From the NCBI GenBank assembly GCA_041658605.1, contig JBAZZU010000055.1, forward strand, positions 1 through 6,840: a stretch of DNA of 6,840 nucleotides. Direction: 5' to 3'. Source of the stretch: JBAZWE01 sp041658605. Lineage in GTDB: Bacteria; Actinomycetota; Thermoleophilia; BMS3ABIN01. Of this stretch, positions 4,246 to 6,840 are shown in pieces (the first letter of the stretch is position 1; each line of letters starts with the position of its first letter). Position numbers and translations under genes: made by a program. The notes under the pieces were generated by a model. It saw nothing but the letters and a program-made list of their open reading frames with translations. It was not told where the DNA came from and did not search any database.

Positions 4246-4545
4246 TCACAGCACCTTCCACTTGGCCGGTCTGAACGCGGCTCCGCCCGTATGCCATTCC
4301 AGCCTGACAGTCTGGCCTGCGGCCACATCGACGGTAGTGCTGCTTGCGTAAGCCTTTTTAAAGACGAGCCATTTGTGGTACATCTTCAGCGTGTGCTGAC
4401 CAGGCGATACAACCAGAGTGTTGAGCCCCCAGTTGCCTTCACGAGGCTCACCATCGACCTCGATGGTCGGTTTCACCATATCCTGGGCTACCGAACCCGG
4501 CATGTGGCTCGCCGTAACTTCAATCGTTGCTGTTTCGTCGCTCAT
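4246..4545 (-). CDS. Small beta-rich protein of unknown function (PEGA-like pattern)
   Basis: I do not recognise a named family. The start at 4545 is chosen because GGAGG lies five bases before it; the in-frame ATG four codons upstream overlaps that Shine-Dalgarno. The 99-residue product has no signal peptide, membrane segment or cysteines. It looks like one all-beta domain: T-I-E-V-D-G, then V-V-S-P-G-Q-H-T-L-K-M-Y, then T-T-V-D-V-A-A-G-Q-T-V-R-L-E-W. The sequence of V-x-P-G-x-H followed by V-A-A-G-Q-x-V resembles PEGA-type and similar small beta-sandwich domains. Conserved aromatic residues (Y-H-K-W, L-E-W-H) could form a binding face. It begins 48 bases after the pheT stop on the same strand with no clear promoter between, so co-transcription with pheT is plausible. 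The role is unknown. Confidence 0.75.
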   Translation of the reverse strand: MSDETATIEVTASHMPGSVAQDMVKPTIEVDGEPREGNWGLNTLVVSPGQHTLKMYHKWLVFKKAYASSTTVDVAAGQTVRLEWHTGGAAFRPAKWKVL

Positions 4546-4593
4546 GTTTGCCTCCATCGGGTCGTCACATTTCAGAGTGCTGATACCTGTTCT

Positions 4594-6840
4594 TTAAGCC
4601 CTCAGTATCGCTCCCAACCTATCCCCCAGCGCCGCCAGGATCGCCCCGCGGGCTCCATCCACATCTTCATCAGTGAGCGTCCGTTCGGGCGAGCGGAACT
4701 CGAGGCCGAGGGCGATGCTTTTCATCCCCTCACCCACCTGGTCACCTGTGTAGGTGTCGAATACACGGGCGTCGCGCAACAGCGGCGCGCCGGCTTCGCG
4801 CACAACACTGATGACATCTTCGGCGGCGGTCTTCTCGTCCACCACTACGGCGATATCCTGGAACGATGCTGGGAAGGTCAGAAGATCTTCGAAGATTACC
4901 GTGCCGGTGGAGCTGGCGATGAGCGCGTCTTCGAGGAGCTCGAAGGCGACCACCGGTTTGTCGATGTCGAAGGCCTCGAGCACCAGCGGGTGCACTTCGC
5001 CGATGAATCCGGCGCGTTTGCCGTCGACGATGACATAAGCCGACTTGCCGGGATGCAGGAACGGCTCGTCGCAGGACTCGACGCTGAAACTTCCCTTGAC
5101 CGCCTTAAAAATCGCCTCGGCGATACCTTTGCCGGTGAAAAAGTCGGTTTCTCTGCCTGCGTGGAGCCATGACGCGCCGCGGAGCGAACCGCAGAGGCAG
5201 CCGGCGACGGTGCGGTTTTCTTTCGCAAGCTTTTCGTCCTTCACATCGTGGTAGGTGCGGCCTAGTTCAAAAATATTGACGTCCGGATTCCTCATGGAAA
5301 GGTTGAGAGCCACCGTCGTCAGCAGGCTGGGCAGCATCAGCGAGCGCATCACCGACTGTTCGACGGATAGCGGGTTCGACAACCTGACCAGCTGGCGGCG
5401 CGGGTCGTCCGCGGCCAGCCTCAGCCTGTCGGCAAAATCGGGCGCGATAAAAGTATAGGTGATGGCCTCGTTGACGCCGGCTCCCGTGAGCGCCAGGGCG
5501 ATCTCGCGTTCGGCCTTCTGGTAATCGGACAGACCGCCCATCACCCGCACGTCGCTGGGAAGCGTCGGCGGGATCAGGTCGTAGCCGAAAACGCGCACGA
5601 TCTCCTCGATGAGGTCGACCTCCCGCTCCACGTCGGCGCGGAAACTGGGAACAGTCACGTGCAGCGCGTCGCCCTCGCGACGGCTCTCGAAACCGAGTCG
5701 TCCGAGGATGGCTTCGATCTCCGTGCCAGGCACGGCGATACCGAGCAGGCTGGTGACCTTCTCCTCGCTCAGATGGATGGCCTGCTCCGTGCCAGATCCC
5801 GCGTAGATGTCATATTCCCCGGGGACCAGCCGGCCGCCGCAAAGCTCCACGAGCATACGGGATGCCATCGCCAGCGCCTTGGGGACGACCTCGGCGTCGA
5901 GCCCCTTCTCGAAGCGGGTACTCGACTCGCTGCGCAGGCCCAGCGCCATCTCGGTCTTCATCACATTGGGGCCGTTGAAATTGGCGGCCTCCAGCAGGAT
6001 GTCTGTTGTCTCATCGGAGACTTCGCTGCCAGCGCCGCCCATGATGCCGGCGACCGCGGACGGCTTCTCCGCATCGGCGATGACGAGCATATTCCTGTTC
6101 AGCTTGCGTGTATCGCCGTCGATGGTGACAATCTTCTCGCCCTTGCCGGCGCGGCGCGCGGTCAGCTTCGGACCGGCGATCTTCGCCAGATCAAAAGCGT
6201 GCATCGGCTCGCCCAGCGACCACATGACATAGTTGGTGATGTCGACGATGTTGTTGACCGGCCTCATGCCGGCGGCGACGATGCGGGCCTTGAGCCACGG
6301 CGGTGATGGCGCGACGGTGACGCCGGCGATGAGCCGGGCGCCATAACGGGGGCAGAGTTCGCTGTCATCAACAGTGATGGTGATTAAATCTTCGATGTTA
6401 TCGTCGCCGCGAGCTTCCACGTCTTCCACAGGCTCGGGCGCGAGTGCGGCGCCGGTGATGGCTGCCACCTCCCGGGCGATGCCGTACACCGACAGGCAGT
6501 CGGGACGGTTGGGGGTGATCTCCAGCTCCAGCACCTCATCACTGACGGGAATGTAATCGACCAGGCGTGTTCCCACAGGCGCGTCCTCCGGCAATATCAT
6601 GATGCCGGCCGATTCGCTGGAAAGACCCAACTCCGACTCGGAACACATCATGCCGCGCGATTCGACCCCCCGGATTACCGCCGCTTCCAGCTTGCGGCCG
6701 TCAGGCAGGGTGCCGCCGGGCAGACAGACAGCGGCCTTGTCGCCTTCCTTGAAATTTTTGGCGCCGCAGACGATCTGCTCGACCTTGCCGTCCCCCACTT
6801 CGACCTCGCAGAGCGTGAGCTTGTCGGCATCCGGGTGCGC
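4594..6840 (-). CDS. pheT: Phenylalanyl-tRNA synthetase beta subunit (N-terminus beyond window)
   Basis: With the alpha subunit PheS this forms the cytoplasmic alpha2-beta2 enzyme that charges tRNA-Phe. The frame is open to the window edge and already reads H-P-D-A-D-K-L there, the start of the EMAP/OB-fold tRNA-binding domain; the GTG at 6798 is an internal valine codon. 748 residues are visible of roughly 790-800 usual, so about 45 are missing. In order of visible residues: tRNA-binding domain (1 to about 95); L-E-I-T-P-N-R-P-D-C-L-S (106-117); B3/B4 editing region with N-Y-V-M-W-S-L-G-E-P-M-H-A-F-D (203-217); R-S-E-S-S-T-R-F-E-K-G (303-313); B5 region (about 355-425) with D-V-E-R-E-V-D-L-I-E-E-I; and the C-terminal anticodon-binding FDX-ACB domain (about 655-748). 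No disruption is seen. pheS is expected just upstream, beyond 6840. Confidence 0.97.
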   Translation of the reverse strand, partial: AHPDADKLTLCEVEVGDGKVEQIVCGAKNFKEGDKAAVCLPGGTLPDGRKLEAAVIRGVESRGMMCSESELGLSSESAGIMILPEDAPVGTRLVDYIPVSDEVLELEITPNRPDCLSVYGIAREVAAITGAALAPEPVEDVEARGDDNIEDLITITVDDSELCPRYGARLIAGVTVAPSPPWLKARIVAAGMRPVNNIVDITNYVMWSLGEPMHAFDLAKIAGPKLTARRAGKGEKIVTIDGDTRKLNRNMLVIADAEKPSAVAGIMGGAGSEVSDETTDILLEAANFNGPNVMKTEMALGLRSESSTRFEKGLDAEVVPKALAMASRMLVELCGGRLVPGEYDIYAGSGTEQAIHLSEEKVTSLLGIAVPGTEIEAILGRLGFESRREGDALHVTVPSFRADVEREVDLIEEIVRVFGYDLIPPTLPSDVRVMGGLSDYQKAEREIALALTGAGVNEAITYTFIAPDFADRLRLAADDPRRQLVRLSNPLSVEQSVMRSLMLPSLLTTVALNLSMRNPDVNIFELGRTYHDVKDEKLAKENRTVAGCLCGSLRGASWLHAGRETDFFTGKGIAEAIFKAVKGSFSVESCDEPFLHPGKSAYVIVDGKRAGFIGEVHPLVLEAFDIDKPVVAFELLEDALIASSTGTVIFEDLLTFPASFQDIAVVVDEKTAAEDVISVVREAGAPLLRDARVFDTYTGDQVGEGMKSIALGLEFRSPERTLTDEDVDGARGAILAALGDRLGAILRA

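Noticed and set aside
4229..4252. GTGAC/GTCAC hairpin over the stop codon of the small gene, considered as a terminator
   Set aside because: The stem is five pairs with an eight-base loop, and no T-run follows on the minus strand. The T-run seen on the plus strand is inside the loop.
4138..5172. Long plus-strand open frame of 344 codons
   Set aside because: It runs antisense to the toxin-antitoxin promoter, the small gene and the 3' part of pheT, has no Shine-Dalgarno, and its composition is what the antisense of GC-rich coding sequence gives.
5659..6306. Plus-strand open frame of 215 codons
   Set aside because: It is fully antisense to pheT, whose domains are continuous here; the product is rich in Arg, Gly, Asp and His with no recognisable fold.
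1..6840. CRISPR array, tRNA, rRNA or insertion sequence
   Set aside because: No regularly spaced repeats, cloverleaf, rRNA motifs, transposase frame or terminal inverted repeats were seen. The only long repeats are the nuclease genes and their leaders.

Overview
The window has two halves. Positions 1-4122 are accessory: a tandem set of predicted PD-(D/E)XK nucleases of the YhcG/DUF1016 family, a small HigA-like regulator and a RelE-type toxin-antitoxin pair. Positions 4246-6840, on the minus strand, are ordinary chromosome: a small unrecognised gene and most of pheT, the beta chain of phenylalanyl-tRNA synthetase. Base composition is moderately GC-rich and starts are preceded by clear Shine-Dalgarno sequences, so this is a bacterium. 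The PheT sequence could fit a deep-branching actinobacterial or similar environmental lineage, but the taxon cannot be fixed from this window.

Plus strand, left to right: the 3' end of a first nuclease gene (N1, to 665); a sigma70-like promoter with a palindromic operator (771-799); the higA-like gene (830-1111); a leader (1121-1275); a second, diverged nuclease gene (N2, 1276-2370); a short scrap resembling part of higA (2382-2408); a second copy of the leader (2409-2551); and a third nuclease gene (N3, 2552-3583). N1 and N3 are close paralogues (196 of 220 visible residues identical by my count, no gaps); N2 belongs to another subfamily. The order nuclease, higA, leader, nuclease, higA scrap, leader, nuclease suggests that the ancestral unit was nuclease plus higA plus leader, later duplicated and partly deleted.

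Minus strand: relE (3585-3881) overlaps its Phd/YefM-type antitoxin gene (3871-4122) by 11 bases and has its own promoter region (4143-4212). relE ends one base from the end of N3, so the two transcription units collide. A 99-residue beta-rich protein gene (4246-4545) lies 48 bases after pheT (4594 to beyond 6840) and may be co-transcribed with it.

Three points merit follow-up. (1) The two leaders share a 31-base block with two differences, a hairpin with compensating base changes and a possible anti-Shine-Dalgarno stem, although the genes behind them have diverged. (2) Perfect palindromes of different sequence are centred at exactly the same codon position of N2 and N3, in a locally AT-rich patch. 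(3) The higA-like gene has a textbook autoregulatory promoter but no visible HigB toxin.
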